From Centropus unirufus (lineage: Eukaryota > Chordata > Aves > Cuculiformes > Centropidae), in NCBI GenBank assembly GCA_013397695.1, contig VYZI01000121.1, positions 387,815 through 451,814 of the forward strand: a DNA stretch of 64,000 nt. Direction: 5' to 3'. The notes below the pieces were generated by a model. That model made no database searches, had not been told where the DNA came from, and was given only the letters and a program-made list of their open reading frames with translations. Within the stretch, counting starts at the first letter, position 1. Each line of letters begins with the position of its first letter. The translations under genes and the position numbers were made by a program. Of the stretch, positions 27,081 through 40,500 are shown in pieces.

Positions 27081-29610
27081 TTGGGGGGAGTGTGGGGGGG
27101 AAGTCCAAGTTGTCTTTATTTGTGTACTTCTGTCCTTTGGATTTTTTGGCTTTACGCAGCTCATAATCTTGGGTGTGCTTTTCCTCTTGTTTATCTTTGG
27201 TGCCCTGAGAAATAGATTTCAGAATGAAGATAGGGCCCTGTCCCTGGATGCAGGAGATGAGCTGTAGCACTGTAACACCCAAGGGATTTGTTTAATGAAA
27301 GAATAAAACAGGCGTTTCTGACTTGCTGAGCTGATATTTAGTGTGGTGATGTGTATGAAATTGTCTTGTCAGAGTAGAGAGAGCTCTGATTCTTTCTGAG
27401 ATGCAATATCACACTTGGTATATCAAAAACCTTGGTAATTTGATAAAAGCTGTCACCTCAATCTCATAATCTTCTTCTCTTATGCAAAGAAACTGTGGTG
27501 GAACGAGTTGCCTGCTGCATGTTATTTACTGTCTTATGGCAAGTGACACTTATGGTTGGTGGAACCTATAAAGCCACAGTAGGAGGAACTGTGGTTAATG
27601 CTTGCAGGCAGCGTCCTCCCTTTTCCATAACTCCATTCCTCTAAATGAAATGCCTTAGCCTGGTGAAGGTTAGAGGGGAGAAGAGCATGGATATGGGAAA
27701 AGCTTTCTTGTCCTCTTCAATTATCTCAAAATCACAAGCTAAGATGTAGGGAAGTGACGAGCAGATGCTGTATGGTAGGGTGTCTCTGGGAGTTTGGGAA
27801 AGCAGTGGCTAAACGACATGTGAGTCACCTGTGATTGGCAGAGCGGGCATAATTTTGGGACTTGGCAACAACTTGTCTTTAAATGTATATTTAAAATTAG
27901 TAAACAATCCTTTTAGAAAGTGAGAGGCAACATTAAGTTTGCAAGATTAATGATCTCATCGGATAAAGAAAATAAGATTGTACATTGTTTGGAAGGCACT
28001 GGGGGAGGAGCTTAGTTTCTCATCAGACTCGCCGTGCTAACAGCATGAAATTTGGCTCCGTGGCATTGGAGGACTTGATTTTCATTATTTCCCTGGTTGC
28101 TGTTCTGATTTAACCATGCCTTAGTGGGTCACGTGGCATAGCAAGTTCAGAGCCGTGTAGTTAACTGATTTATTATACATTGGTCTGGGATTGCACTTCT
28201 GGACAGTTCTCTTAGCTGTAGTAGAATTAGCAAGTATCTGTTCATATCTTCAGATGGAGAAGAGTTATTATTTTAAAGGGAAATGTGGGTAGACTTTAGT
28301 AATTTGACACTTTGACGTGTTTGCAAAAGCCTATTGATCAAAGAATGCTTCAGAACTTGACTGGTAGATGTAATACTTGATTTACTTTTTCCTAATTCTG
28401 CAATGATAGCATTCCAAATCACTGAGTTTTTGCTGGCTTTCATGTCATGCTATAAATCAACTCGGATTTAAGAAGACCAAAATGTATATGCTAGGTTTTA
28501 CCAAAAAAATCTACTCTTGGATCTATTAAAGTTCTATGAAACACAGCAGACATCTGCTGGATTGGATCCAACTTCATAAAAATGACTTGAAATGAGGCCA
28601 GACTCAATGTTTGGCTCAGTGTGGGACTACTCACTGCTGCATTTGGATAAGGGCTCACAACACCCAAAACCTTGGAAATGTAGTATCTTGCACATCTCAA
28701 TTACATATCCAAAACAAAATACCTCTCAAAGGAACATGTAGAGTCAAAACTGGTGAGAACAAAAATTCCTGGAAATAAGCAGCTATCTAGTGTCAGAGTT
28801 CCCTACTGATACATAAACCTCCAGTAGATATTCCCCTGGTTTTCTGTGTTCCTATCCACTTAACCTTTACTTTGCTTAAAATGGAGAGGTCAGAGCTGTA
28901 ACTTTTGCTAGACCATAATATCTTCATTCACCTTCCAGTGACTGCCTTTCAGCTGAGTTAAAGATCAAGCTGATGAATTCCTCTGACCCTGCCAGCCTTG
29001 CTCAAGTCAACAAAATTAAACACATTTTTCTGGGCAAGTCAAGAGATGCTTGAGAAAGGCAGCTTAAAGAGCAAAGATGGCATGGATAGGATCTGGATCT
29101 TGTACCCTGTCCAGATGTTAATGTGCTTGGAAATGAGTATGGATTGCTTTTTTGGGATGTCTTCATATACTGAAGTGGATAGCTTCAAGTAACAGGTAAC
29201 AGATTACGCAAGATGCAATTACCTGTCAACTGTGTGACAGGAAATAGTACTTTGTGCTAAAGAAATGAGGAATGGGAATTGCAGGGAAAGTTCACTTTAA
29301 TCCTGGGAAATGGAATGAAGGGATGTGGATTTTCAGAGCTGTGTCCTTCAAGGAGTTGGAAATGTGTAAAGGGGAGCACTGTTTCCAGGTGATATCACCC
29401 TCCATACATAAAAAGAAGCAAGAATGCAGCATAACATAAGCAAAACTATTATCGGGAGAAGGCTTAGCTAAATAGACTTTTCTATCTGAACACATGTCCA
29501 TTGCTATGATTGTCATTGTTTCTTAGCAGTTTCTGCAAGGACACTTGAATAGTTTTTTCCAGTGGTGGTTCCTAGCAGTTGGCCAAACTTTGCACCATAG
29601 CTCTTAATTC
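27081..29610. other. non-coding, no gene seen
   Basis: There is no gene and no repeat I can name. Open frames are under 90 codons and show no domain-like pattern. Confidence 0.55.
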
Positions 29611-29672
29611 ACAGATCATTTAAAGATTTGGGTTGGAAGGGACCTTAAAGATGATTTCGTTACAAACCCCAT
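29611..29672 (-). repeat. CR1 LINE fragment, antisense
   Basis: A short remnant reads 'acagatcatttaaagatttg' then 'ggttggaagggaccttaaag' and 'atgatttcgttacaaacccc'. This is the reverse complement of the CR1 3' end. Only about 60 bases remain recognisable. Confidence 0.75.
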
Positions 29673-32600
29673 TTGTTGCACATGATTTGGATGGCTACCT
29701 CTGCTATTGATTCTGCATGATCCTTAAAGCAAACTGATAAGAAAGCAGGAAAAGCTCCAGGGATTCAGTATCTGAAAGGCTTATCATAGCGTTGGGAATG
29801 GAATGGAGGGACAAAGCGCCAAAGCTCTGTCTGTTTACCCTCTTTCTATCCACTCTCCTTGGATGAGGTTTGTGTAACTGCTGTGCATTGAGGTTCTGAG
29901 TGGAGGTCATTTATGTCCCTGTGGCTCTAAATCCAAAAGGAAGAGGACTCGAATTTCAAAGAAATGGGGTCTGATGCACTCTTAAATGGAATCAAGTTCT
30001 TGAAAAAGTACTTCTTTAAATAAGGCCCTGTGGAATTTAATGCAAAACAGATTTCTATAGGCTTTGTTGATAGGCTCTTGAAGTGTCTACAGCAGAGGTG
30101 TATTCCATTAAACGTGAACGTCTCAGAAAGACTTAGGTTTTCCTTTAAGTAATATCGGGCACTACAGTAATACTTCAAGCTATTTGACAATCTCAAATAC
30201 TCTAGTGCATCCTTTTCTCATCACCTCATTTGTATTTTAATAGATTGTACTTGAAAGGTCTGGTTTGTCACCATAGGGAGGCTCTACTGTTTTACTTCCA
30301 GTTCCTGGTGTGAGGTGACACTTCATTTAAAGCACTGTGTATTGTAATGAGGGCTTCAGAAAAGAGAGAGAGGAGTGAAGCTTGGTAAATGAATGTTCCA
30401 TGACAGAGGGCTCTTATGTATGGCTATTGTTTTCAAAAGCACATTTGAATTATGTAGGTAAAGGAACAGTTTCCTGATGGTGAAGTACTGTTAAGTACTT
30501 AAGTTTTCATGGAATAGAGACATAATTGTAGCCTCTTAGATCTTCTACAAACTCTATGTACAGCTATGAAAAAGCATGGAACACAATCAGGCAGCTTACC
30601 TCTGGGCTTGAGTAGCTGTGATATGAGGAACAGAAAATATTTCACGTGTATTTCTATTTTAGGGTGAAATCAGTTGTAGTATTTCCATTTCCCAGCCTAA
30701 AATGATAAATTTGTTCTTTCCCCCCACCTGAATTACCCTATTTGTTTTTTCACTTAGCTTCTTAGAATAATAGTTCTGGCTTTGTGGATTATTAGTTTGG
30801 GGCTGGGGGAAGTCAATTCCCCTCCCCATACACTCACAGGCATAGAGTGGGTTTTATCTCTATGGGTTGTGTTGCTAGAAAGTAGTGAGATGCATTGCTT
30901 TAGGCATGTTCTTCTTGGTCACTCCATGGGGTATTTTCATATTGATGATCATTGCCCAGAGCAATGTGTTTCAGTGCTGCTCCCCTGAGCTTCTGAATCC
31001 CTGACCTAAAGACAACACTTGCATATCACCCCTCTCCCGCCTAGTCACAAATGTCAGTGCTGGTAGAGGTGGTGAACTGTGATGCTTCTAGGTGTGGAGA
31101 CTCAAGAATAGAAGGGGCAGACATCCTGTGCTTTTCCTGACTTGGAAAACATTGGAAGGCAGTGCCAGTGTGGAGGTTTGATAGTGCTGCGAGATGCCAG
31201 CTGTAGTCTGCTGTGCGCCAGAATGGATCACAAAGGGGAAACTAGGTTCAAAGCCAAACGGGTTTTCACAACAAAAGCCACAGCAGTTGGTGGCATTATA
31301 AAGCATTTGGGCTGTGGTCTGGCTTTTCAAAATCCATGTGAAATCATTTGTGAAGGCTTCAATTGAAAGAATTTAAGAAAGGAATAGTGATAACTTAGTT
31401 ATCACTATCACTTAATCCACTTTAATGTGTGCATATATTGTTTATGCCCTTAAATGAGGAGAGAACCAGAGCAGAGAGGTGAGGTGGCAGACTTGTACTA
31501 GCCTTGCTGCTGCTGAGCAGAACAGCATCCTGTGACAGTCTTCAGGTGCTCTTGGAGTGTTAAACAGCACGTTCTTATCTAGTTTTGGGCTATGCCCCAG
31601 GTACATCACTGATCAGCTCCGGAGGTTTGACTTGTATCTATGTAATGTGATGCCTCCCTGTTAACTCATTCAGAGTTCATAGGGAATATCTGAACTCTCC
31701 ATTCTATCTGCTTAGTCCTTGGTGGCAGGGAGATCAGCCCCAGACCTGGATTTCAGGTTTCACTTGCTTGAGTGTTGGGTGGGAACTCCTATGGAGGACA
31801 CTGAGGAAAGAGCCTTATCTCTCAGCCAGCTGCTCAGCTGGCAAGCAGCAGATGTCCCCTAAGAGGGATGCTCTTGGAAACTTCATGTGCAAACAATAAT
31901 TAAAGCAATAAATATTCTGAATACAAATTCTGTTTAGAGCTGGCTTTGAAATTATTTTTTCTGCTGCAGGGGGGTGGGGAAGGAGAACAATGAAAATGAA
32001 AACTGTCTTTTCACAGAAAATGCTGTGTGAATAACTTTGGAAAACAGTACAAAAACATAAATACAAAGGGCTTTGAATTTTAAGTAGAGTTGACACATTT
32101 TTCATGGATAAATATCTAGAGAAAACAAGGATGCTGATTTCAGTCTTTTTTTTTTTTCTCCCTACCAAATGTTTTTTACTTGGTGAATTTTTTTTCAGTA
32201 ATCCTCTTACTTGAAGTTCCAGTAAGAGACTCCAGCAGGATTGATATTATTCTTGGAAATCAGTGAAACAGTCTTTCTAGGTAAATAGTGGCTCTTGGGA
32301 TGTGTGCACGACTGTAGTACTTGCAAGTTTTTCAGGGCTGACCATTCCAAATAGGTTAGGGTCAAGGGATGTGTGGTGAGGAAGAAGTCGTGTCTGTAAG
32401 CTTTGGTTTATTATGACTTATTAAAAAATGCTCTTCATGAGGATTAAGGGCTCAAATTCTACTGCTCTTGCTCATGATGAAGAATGGCTAGAAGAGGAAG
32501 TAAAAGTGGATTGCTGGTTCAGCATAGTTTCCAAACATTAAAGAAAAAGTTCAGGTCCATTGCCGTGGCTCAAGAACAGTTCAAAGTGGTTTTGAAGTGT

Positions 32601-32677
32601 AGGAAAGGAATTCCTTGCCACCTTTGTTCAGCAGATCTCATGATCAGCAAGTAGGATGTCAGTTGCATTATCTCCTA
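29673..32677. other. non-coding, no gene seen
   Basis: No gene is supported. A perfect 12-base-arm hairpin lies at 31,384-31,408. A T-tract occurs near 32,145-32,160. Open frames (117 codons or fewer) look random. Confidence 0.55.
31384..31408. repeat. perfect inverted repeat, 12-base arms, 1-base centre
   Basis: The arms ATAGTGATAACT (31,384-31,395) and AGTTATCACTAT (31,397-31,408) pair perfectly around a single T. The near-continuous palindrome could extrude as a cruciform or mark the relic of a palindromic element. No coding sequence is near. Confidence 0.85.
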
Positions 32678-32930
32678 GAGTCATAGAATGGTTTGGATTG
32701 GAAGGGGCTTTAAAATCCATCAGTTCCATCCCCTGCCATAGGCAGGGACACCTCCAGGTTGCTCAAAGCCCCATCTAACCTGGCCTTGAACACCTCCAGG
32801 GATGGGGCAGCCACCTCTGCTCTGGGCAACCTGAGCCAGGGTCTCCCCACCCTCATGGTGAATAATGACTAATCCAAGTCTGCCCCCTTCCACTTTAAAG
32901 TTGCTAGTCCTATCACTGCAAGCACTTAAC
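32678..32930 (-). repeat. CR1 LINE fragment, antisense, about 250 bases
   Basis: One of the clearest CR1 copies, read in reverse complement. It shows 'gagtcatagaatggtttgg', 'attggaaggggctttaaa', 'cataggcagggacacctcc', 'gttgctcaaagccccatct', 'ccttgaacacctccaggga', 'ctctgggcaacctgagcca' and 'gtcctatcactgcaagcac'. Part of the segment between 'gacacctcc' and 'aggttgctc' is missing. Confidence 0.92.
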
Positions 32931-35900
32931 TTGCCCTGGTGAAGTTTCTGCTCGGGCATGTGAGCCTCGTCCCCAGTCAGCTAAAATCTCCATTTTTTTT
33001 ATTATTTTTCTTTTTCAGTTGTGCCAGCTTAGTAGGAAAATGGGAACAACCTGACAGCAGCTGGGAACTGAACACAATTCCTGCTCTTTTAAAAAACACC
33101 CAACACTGTCAGTTCACTTGAGCCAGAGGAATTGTCCTGAAAAGGTGTTGTCTTTGTCTTTCTAAGGAAAACACAGCTCAAAAGGGAAAGAACACTGAGT
33201 AGGCAGAAGCAAGCACTTAGTTTGTATTTTTACACCAAACATGAAATTATAAAGAATGAAATCAAAAAGCTTTTGCAATAAAACACTTTCCACCTAGCAA
33301 GCAGTGAATTGACAATCTTCCCACTGCAGTATATGCTGGTCTCGGTTTTGCTTCAGAGAAGTGAACCTATACCTCAAACACACAGAAACTCGTCACACCC
33401 TGAGAGGAGATGCTAAAGGGCTTGTTTGACACAGCTGTTACAGCACTGTTGATAACAGGAAAGCTGAGGTTTAGCATCGTCTTCTCAAATGTAGCAAATT
33501 GCCCAACAAGGAGGAAAAGTTGCAGCAGAATTAATCGCTACCTGAAAAACAATTTCATGCTAGGCTAAACAGGGATTAAAAAAATCCATGGTCTGGTTCA
33601 CAACCCAAGTCTTGGTTTTAGAAAGAAAAGTGGTGGGAAGAAAAGAAATAAAGGAAAGACAGTTATCTGGAAATGTTACTACAAATTTGCTTTATAAATA
33701 AGACATAGTTTTGGAGCAGTCTGAACTATGTTAAGATCTGTGGGACAGTTGGGCACTGATTACAAGTGTAAGAACTTGGCTCCATGAGATATTTTCCTGA
33801 GGATGTATGCAACTTTGGTATGGGAAAGGAGAGATGATGGAAGAGCATCAAGGGCGAGTGAATGGGAGGATGTATTAGTACCTTGCAGATAATACTGTAA
33901 CACAAGGTCCCAATCTATATACGTATCCTTAAAGCCACATTCATTTACCTACTTGTTCTCTGAAGGGTTCTGCGGTGGTTCAGCCTGTGCCTGTGTAATT
34001 CTTATCTATAATATGCACTCTGAGGAAAGTGTCTTTAAAATGCAGCACTTCAGTGGGTTCAGTGTCCACTTTGGGGTATTCTGATGCTTATTGGATGGCA
34101 ATTGTTTTTTAAAGAGGCTAATAGGGTAATGTGAGTTTGAATCTAATGCATTTAATTAGGTACCATAGTGAAATAGAGAGCAGAGGTAGCTGCTGACTTG
34201 CAGAAAGGTTTTGCTCTTGTCAAACAGGAGGAGGTCCTGAAGTTACGAAGTTGTGGGGCTCAGGCGAGTTCAGGTCCTGCTGTGCTGATCTTGGGCAAGG
34301 CACTAAAAGGAAGAACTTGGTGTTGCATCCTACAGCGCTGCACTGCTGAAAGGCCATTGGCCATCCAATGGAGCAGAAGGCACTCAGCTCTGTGTGACTT
34401 TTGTCTGCGTTTTAAGGCAAATCCCTTAGATTTGTCGGGAAAACTTGTCAAACTGTTGTCGCATGTGGGAAATACCTGAAGGATTAGGTGTGCATCTCGG
34501 TTAGGATATGACAAACCCCTCTTCCTTAGTTCAGATCAAGTGTGCCTCAGTATCCAAGGTGTAAAACACAGCTGCTGCCCTGACTCGTAAGGGCTTGCAC
34601 ATGGTGTAACATGAGAGTGCTTAAACGTGGCTGCTCTGAGAACATTCTAGAACCTGTTCTCTGCTTTGATCTTGATTTTCGCTTCTGTTAAAGAAAGAAT
34701 AGCTCAATGGAAAGCACTAGAATTTAAAAATGGAGACTTTTCATTTCTCACTTTGCAAAATGTTCCAGACTGAGGTTCTCCATTAAAAGTGCCCCCTGTT
34801 AGAGATGTGTTCCTTGTTTAAACTTCTTACTTTTTAAGTCTGCAAAATGGATCTTTCGGGGAAAACTTATATGCACTTTTTAGTGCTGCTTCCTGAAGGA
34901 CAGTGACTCAATAGCACGGCGGAAACACTATTGTATGCAGCATAACCTTTGTTAAAATAACCCATTGAGTAACTTTAGAGCTGTCTTTAAGGCAAGTGAA
35001 GCAGCCTCTTCATCTCTTCAGTGTCCCCTAACCAGACTGGCTGTAGCCCTGGAGACAGTGCTACATCCCCTTGGAAATAGGGTTGAGATTCAGAAAGTCT
35101 TTTTTTTTTTTTCCTTTTTTTTGGCAAAGCTACCAGAAGTGATTGCAATGGAAAAGCAGCTTAAATTCAAACACTTGAAAGAATGGAGTCTGCACAACTG
35201 GACCAATATTAAGGTCTTCAAGTACTTTTTCATAGTTGCTAAAGCTTTCTGACATTTCTGCAGAAAGGAAAAGTGAAGTAGCTCTCCAGTTGGTTAAGCT
35301 TGGAAATGAGTAGTAATGGTTTGGGGCATGGTATTGTGAAGGATAAATCGGTGTGTATCTAACACTGTTCTGCATTTAAAGAACAGTTCTAACTGATGCA
35401 GGGCACCTCTTTAATTCAAGCTGCACTTGTACAATGCAAGCTGTATGAAACATCCAGGGATAAATAAGCATCAAGCATCTCTGTCCGGAGTTGCAAAATG
35501 AGTCTAAGCCACAGAGTGACAATAAAATCCCTGAGAATCATGATCCCGTGGTAAAGCATATTAATTTGAGAGGGGGAAAAGTGGTATTTCTTGATGGGTG
35601 TTCACTTGTAATACATGTCTTTTTGTCCCAGTCTCAGAAGCCATGGAATAGGATGCGAATGCAGAAAGAAAGTAATGGGGCAGCATCAGCTGCCCAAGGT
35701 CTCCCTACTTCCATCATGTTTTCAATTTGCTTTGCTGTAAGAACCCGTTGTAAGGCAGCAGAGGTGCATGGAGCTCCATGTGGAACTGTCTTAAGCTGTT
35801 CATTTGCCCCTGTCCTAGGAGGCCAGACTCTTCTCTTGACTCTGTGGAAGAGCATTTCATTTGAAATTGCACGCACTTGAAATTGTTGCTATTTGTGTGT

Positions 35901-37485
35901 GGCAAGGAAACCCTCTCGGGTATACCTGGGAGGTGAGAATTGATAAGAGCACCATGACCATCTCTGACAAATTCTGTGCTGCCTGAAGGGTTGTAGCACA
36001 CAACGAGTCAGACACAGTGCACATTTAATATTTTTTACTTTCAATTAAATTCCTGATGGGATATGACTGGCCTGAAGCTTTTCCTCCTGGATGGACACGT
36101 TCGTTTCATCTCTCCTGTCCCATCAAAGCCATTCATCACTTTAATCTGAATCTGAGGATTCCATTAGAAACGTCGAATTTCTCAGCTCTTCATGATGAAG
36201 AGACTCAGAAATCACTGAGTGCTCCTGATGAGTTATGCAAGCTCCCTTAATTCAACACTTGACACTTTTGATAAACTACCTGTGTGATGTTTTGAAAGGT
36301 ATTTTTTCTCATCTAGGTTTCTTTTCAGTCATTCCACATTCTGTTGCTGGCACTCACTTCAGTCTTTTTCTTTCCAAGCTTTAGCACTTGAGCTGCTAGT
36401 TTGGCCTTGGCGATGCTTGAAATAGTCCAATTTCCCTAGCTAAGATCTTCTGCAAGGCCTTGGCAGTACTTAAAGAGTTACTTCTGCTTCTTCTGAGTGA
36501 CAGAAGTGATCCTGATTGATGTGCTGGGCTTTAAGCTTCTCTGTCCTCTGGAAGGAGAGTCTTGTCCCTTTGAAAAAGCAAATGCCCCACTTTTTAAAAT
36601 TTAGATCCGATTATGCTGTTGCCTTTTGGTGCCTTCTGCAAGACTAAGTATGATTGTATTAATTAAGACTATAGGCAAAACAACATCTAATGTTTTGGTT
36701 TTTGTTGTTTTGTTGTTTGGGTTTTTTTTTTTTTGTAGCAGCAATCTTTCTAATAAAATGGCTGATAGTGCCTCTCTAAAGAAGTTCTGGTGCTGTTAGC
36801 CTTTGGAGTAGTGATCCTTTCAGGACAACATCCCACTTAGCACATGCAAAGGTGGAGTACTTGGGTTATCCAGATTCCTATTCTCTTTTCTGGGTGGTTT
36901 GCTTTGATTTAATAGCACAAAACTAGGTTTTCCTAGCAGTGTTTACAGGCTTACCACTATCATATTATGAACCCCCTCCCAATCACCGATATAGAGGAAA
37001 GGGCAGGGAAAACAACTCCCCCCGCTCGTACACTCAGCTGATAGTAATATTACTGTCTTGTCTCTGCTCCACTGATACCTTGGATCCTCATATGAAGTGA
37101 TCACATTTTCCCTATGTTCTGTTTTGTACTGGGTTTCTAGTATTTTTACTTAAAAAAAAGGGGGGATGTACATCCATAATAGATATCCACTATCAGGGAC
37201 AGTGTTACTAGATGAAATTAAAACCCAGCACTCTGTATCCAGGCTACACAATTATAGAAGAGTCCATGTTGAGGTAACATTTCTTCCTAATAACTGAAAT
37301 AATCTTTTTCCAGTGCCTGGAAGCTTATGCATTTCAGAATATCTGATGTACTCTGACACAGCAGATCTTCGTGTGTACCTTAGCTATTACTCTATCCATG
37401 TTTCTTTTGCCCCTCTATTGAATCCACACCTGGACTGCACTAGTAAAATACAAGTTGTGAAGCAGAGACACTGTGCGTGTAGTTT

Positions 37486-37510
37486 GTTCTTAATTTGTTA
37501 AATTAAGAAC
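37486..37510. repeat. perfect inverted repeat, 11-base arms, beside assembly gap
   Basis: The arms GTTCTTAATTT (37,486-37,496) and AAATTAAGAAC (37,500-37,510) pair perfectly around a 3-base loop. Immediately to the right is an AATAAATAAATAATAATATA tract that runs into the run of N. The hairpin and simple repeat together probably explain the assembly break. Confidence 0.85.
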
Positions 37511-37530
37511 AATAAATAAATAATAATATA

Positions 37531-37557
37531 NNNNNNNNNNNNNNNNNNNNNNNNNNN
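37531..37557. other. assembly gap (27 N)
   Basis: A run of 27 undetermined bases follows an AT-rich simple repeat. The true length of the missing sequence is unknown. Nothing on either side suggests that a gene is interrupted. Confidence 0.98.
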
Positions 37558-40500
37558 TCTGAGCAAACACACAGCTGTGTCTGATGATGCCAATGTTAAA
37601 ACAGTTCTGCTGGTGAGGAGCTCTGGGGTTTTTTGCTTCTACACCATATAATGGCAAAAAAAAAAATTAGTTCCTTTGAGCACCACGTCTGGCAAACAAG
37701 GCTGGATGCTCAAGCACTCCAGAGTGTGGTGGGCTGGTGCACAATGACATTTTCTGACTGAGGGTAGGAAAATGTCTGTTTGAACACGTATCTACTGATA
37801 TGGAGTTAAACGACCAAGCTGAAGCCTGCTTACTGTGCCTGGCTAGAACATGTTTTATAACCATCTCTGACTCTCCCCTTTTCCCCTTCCGCTCCCAAAC
37901 TATAGGTATTGTCTTGCGTTTTGTTTTGGGTTTTTTTGTGTTGGACATTGTATGTCCTGTGATGGAAGGTATCTGCAGGTATAATTTCTTCATTTGGACT
38001 GAAGAACTTATCAAAGGATGATTTTGGAAAATATTCCCTCTTCTGCTAGAATTTTCTGTAGAAACTCCTGAGGTTTTTTACTGCTACCATTATTTAAAAA
38101 TAAAGGCTAAGCCGAAATGTTACTACTAATTCATGCTACAGTTCTAAAACAACTTTTTAAGGGACTATGGGTTTTTTGGTTTGTGGGGTTTTTTCTTTTT
38201 TTTTACAAGGTTGTGAAATGTTGCTTTATTTTAAATTGGTGAGCTTTAACTGGAAAAGGCTACAGGTGTTAAGGACTCTCATTTATTTTATTACCACCAG
38301 CAATAAATGAAGATCCGTTGTTTGTGTGTTTATAAACACAAAATGAAAAAGGTCTCTTGGGATAAAGAAGCAGGCAACTGTTCAGTAGCATCAAGTGTTT
38401 TATTACCCCAACCTGATAGTAGTGGAGCTGGAACGAATCTCTTTGCCTGGGTTTCACATCTGATACTTCTTTCACTTAGTTGGCTCAGCCCTTTCCTTAT
38501 CCTAACCCATCCCGTCTCCTACAGTGGTCAATCAGCACTGCTCACTTTGCTCTCCAGCCCTGTCACCCTCTGGGCACCATTGTTTGCCTCTCGACACTCT
38601 GGTGCTCGTCAGTAGGGAATGCCCAGGTTCTCCTGCCTTAGCCTGGAAAAGAGACAGCAAAGGGCTGAGGGGTTGGAGTGCAGCCAAACAGCTCTACTTG
38701 ACCCCAAAGCCTCAACGAAGTAATTGAGATGCCTTCCAGAGAAGCTGTAGGATGCCTGTGCTGCTTTTCCAAAATGTTTCCCATGTTGATGCTCTTACAC
38801 CAGCCCGAGGTTGCCCGGCATTGAAGAGAGCAGCATCCAACCCTGTTTATTATTCTCTGTACTCAAAAATGCTTCCCTTCTCTTTGGGAAACCCTCTGCA
38901 CATTTGTCCTGCCACCTGTAGCCAATTTCAGCTGTAGCTTGGTTTGGTGGCCTCATTTTCTGAGGAGTTTACAAAACCATCACTGCTGAAGCAAGAGGTA
39001 GAGTCCTAAGTCAACATCAGCAATTGAATTTCTGTCTGTTTGTTTACTTTTGAGCAATGCCCAAAGCACACTTGGTAAGCCACCTCCTGCTACACCTTCA
39101 GAAGGCAGAATTAGCTGTGATTTTGGATATTCTTTCTGACAAGGAATCTCTGTGTGATGTTAATCAGACTGAGGAAGTGGAAGACGCCAAGAGTTATCGT
39201 TGCTGTGGAGCACAAGGATTATAGGTCGCAGAGATCAAAACAGACTGAGCCTTTCCCGTCCCCTTCTCTCTAAGGTCAATGCAAAGAAATAAGAGGCTTT
39301 CAGCAATGTCTCACTAGTGTATAATTTTCATTAATTGTGGTATAATTGCATAGCATTTTAACAAATACTGCCCAAATCTCCTTCTGATGCAGCCGCCTAA
39401 GGTGGCGCCAATAGAAATGCATCCCTTGATGCAGCAGGCTTTGTAGAATTTTGGAAGTTTTGTCTGCCCTCTGACAACATCCAGGGACAACCTTATGCTG
39501 TATCTTATAAGTGTCCATTTACCGGAGAAAAATCAAAAGCTGTGGGATCTTACACCAAGGCAGGGGTCAGTCTGTTCCTGCCTGCTGGTTTGGCGCATCT
39601 CAAAATACAGGCGTCTTTTGCTTATCCTCGTCAAAGGGTAGTGGGTAGGTAAGTGCTCTAGCTTAACACACAACAGTTAGTAAAGTGTTTGAAGTTTAAT
39701 TTGGGGCGGCACAGGACACAGAATTATCTGCTTTATGGGTGTAGGTACCTAAAAGATCAAGCACATCATATTTTTTTGAGGGAAATTAATGCCTATGTTT
39801 TTATCAAGACTTTTCTCTTAAGCTCTGAATGCCTGTGATTAAGTCAATGTTTTCCAGCAGACCCTCTGTGTATGAGTGCTCTGTCAAGCTTTGCTGCCTC
39901 TGATACTCTATGTTGGAACTTGAATGCTGTGAGGTTTTGTTGATAGTGGGACTTTTTGCTATATCTCATTAGCCCTATCAGCCTGTCTAGTTTTTTTTTT
40001 AGTGGATCTAGGATTCCCCCCTTGTTTTCTGGCCCCCTGCCCATTCCTACTCCTGCTTTACAACCCCCTAATCCCTTGGTTGTCTACGTCGTGTCTACTG
40101 GAGATGATTAGGAGAGCTGTACTGCATCTTAATTTAAAATCATCTGAACATCTTCCTTGTTTTCTCTGTCACACCATTTAATTTCTTTCTCTCTGTAGTT
40201 TATTGCCTTTGTGAATTCAGCATTTAGCTTTGTAAGCTTAGTAGTGATGGAGTTTAGTGCGCAGCACAGCATGCAAAAAAAAGCTATGGTGTAATTTTAC
40301 ACTGCTGTGTTACTGTTGCTATTTCTCACAGAAAGGGAAAAGCTTTTAGTTATCTGGAATGTATGGCTCAATGTCATGTATGTGCATGTTTAACATGTCG
40401 CTGAACTTGGTTATCCCCTGTTAAACCTCCTAATTTCTGTCATCAGTGCTCAACCTGCTGTAGAAGGGTACAAAAGGAAAAGAGCTTCTGTGTCACTACT

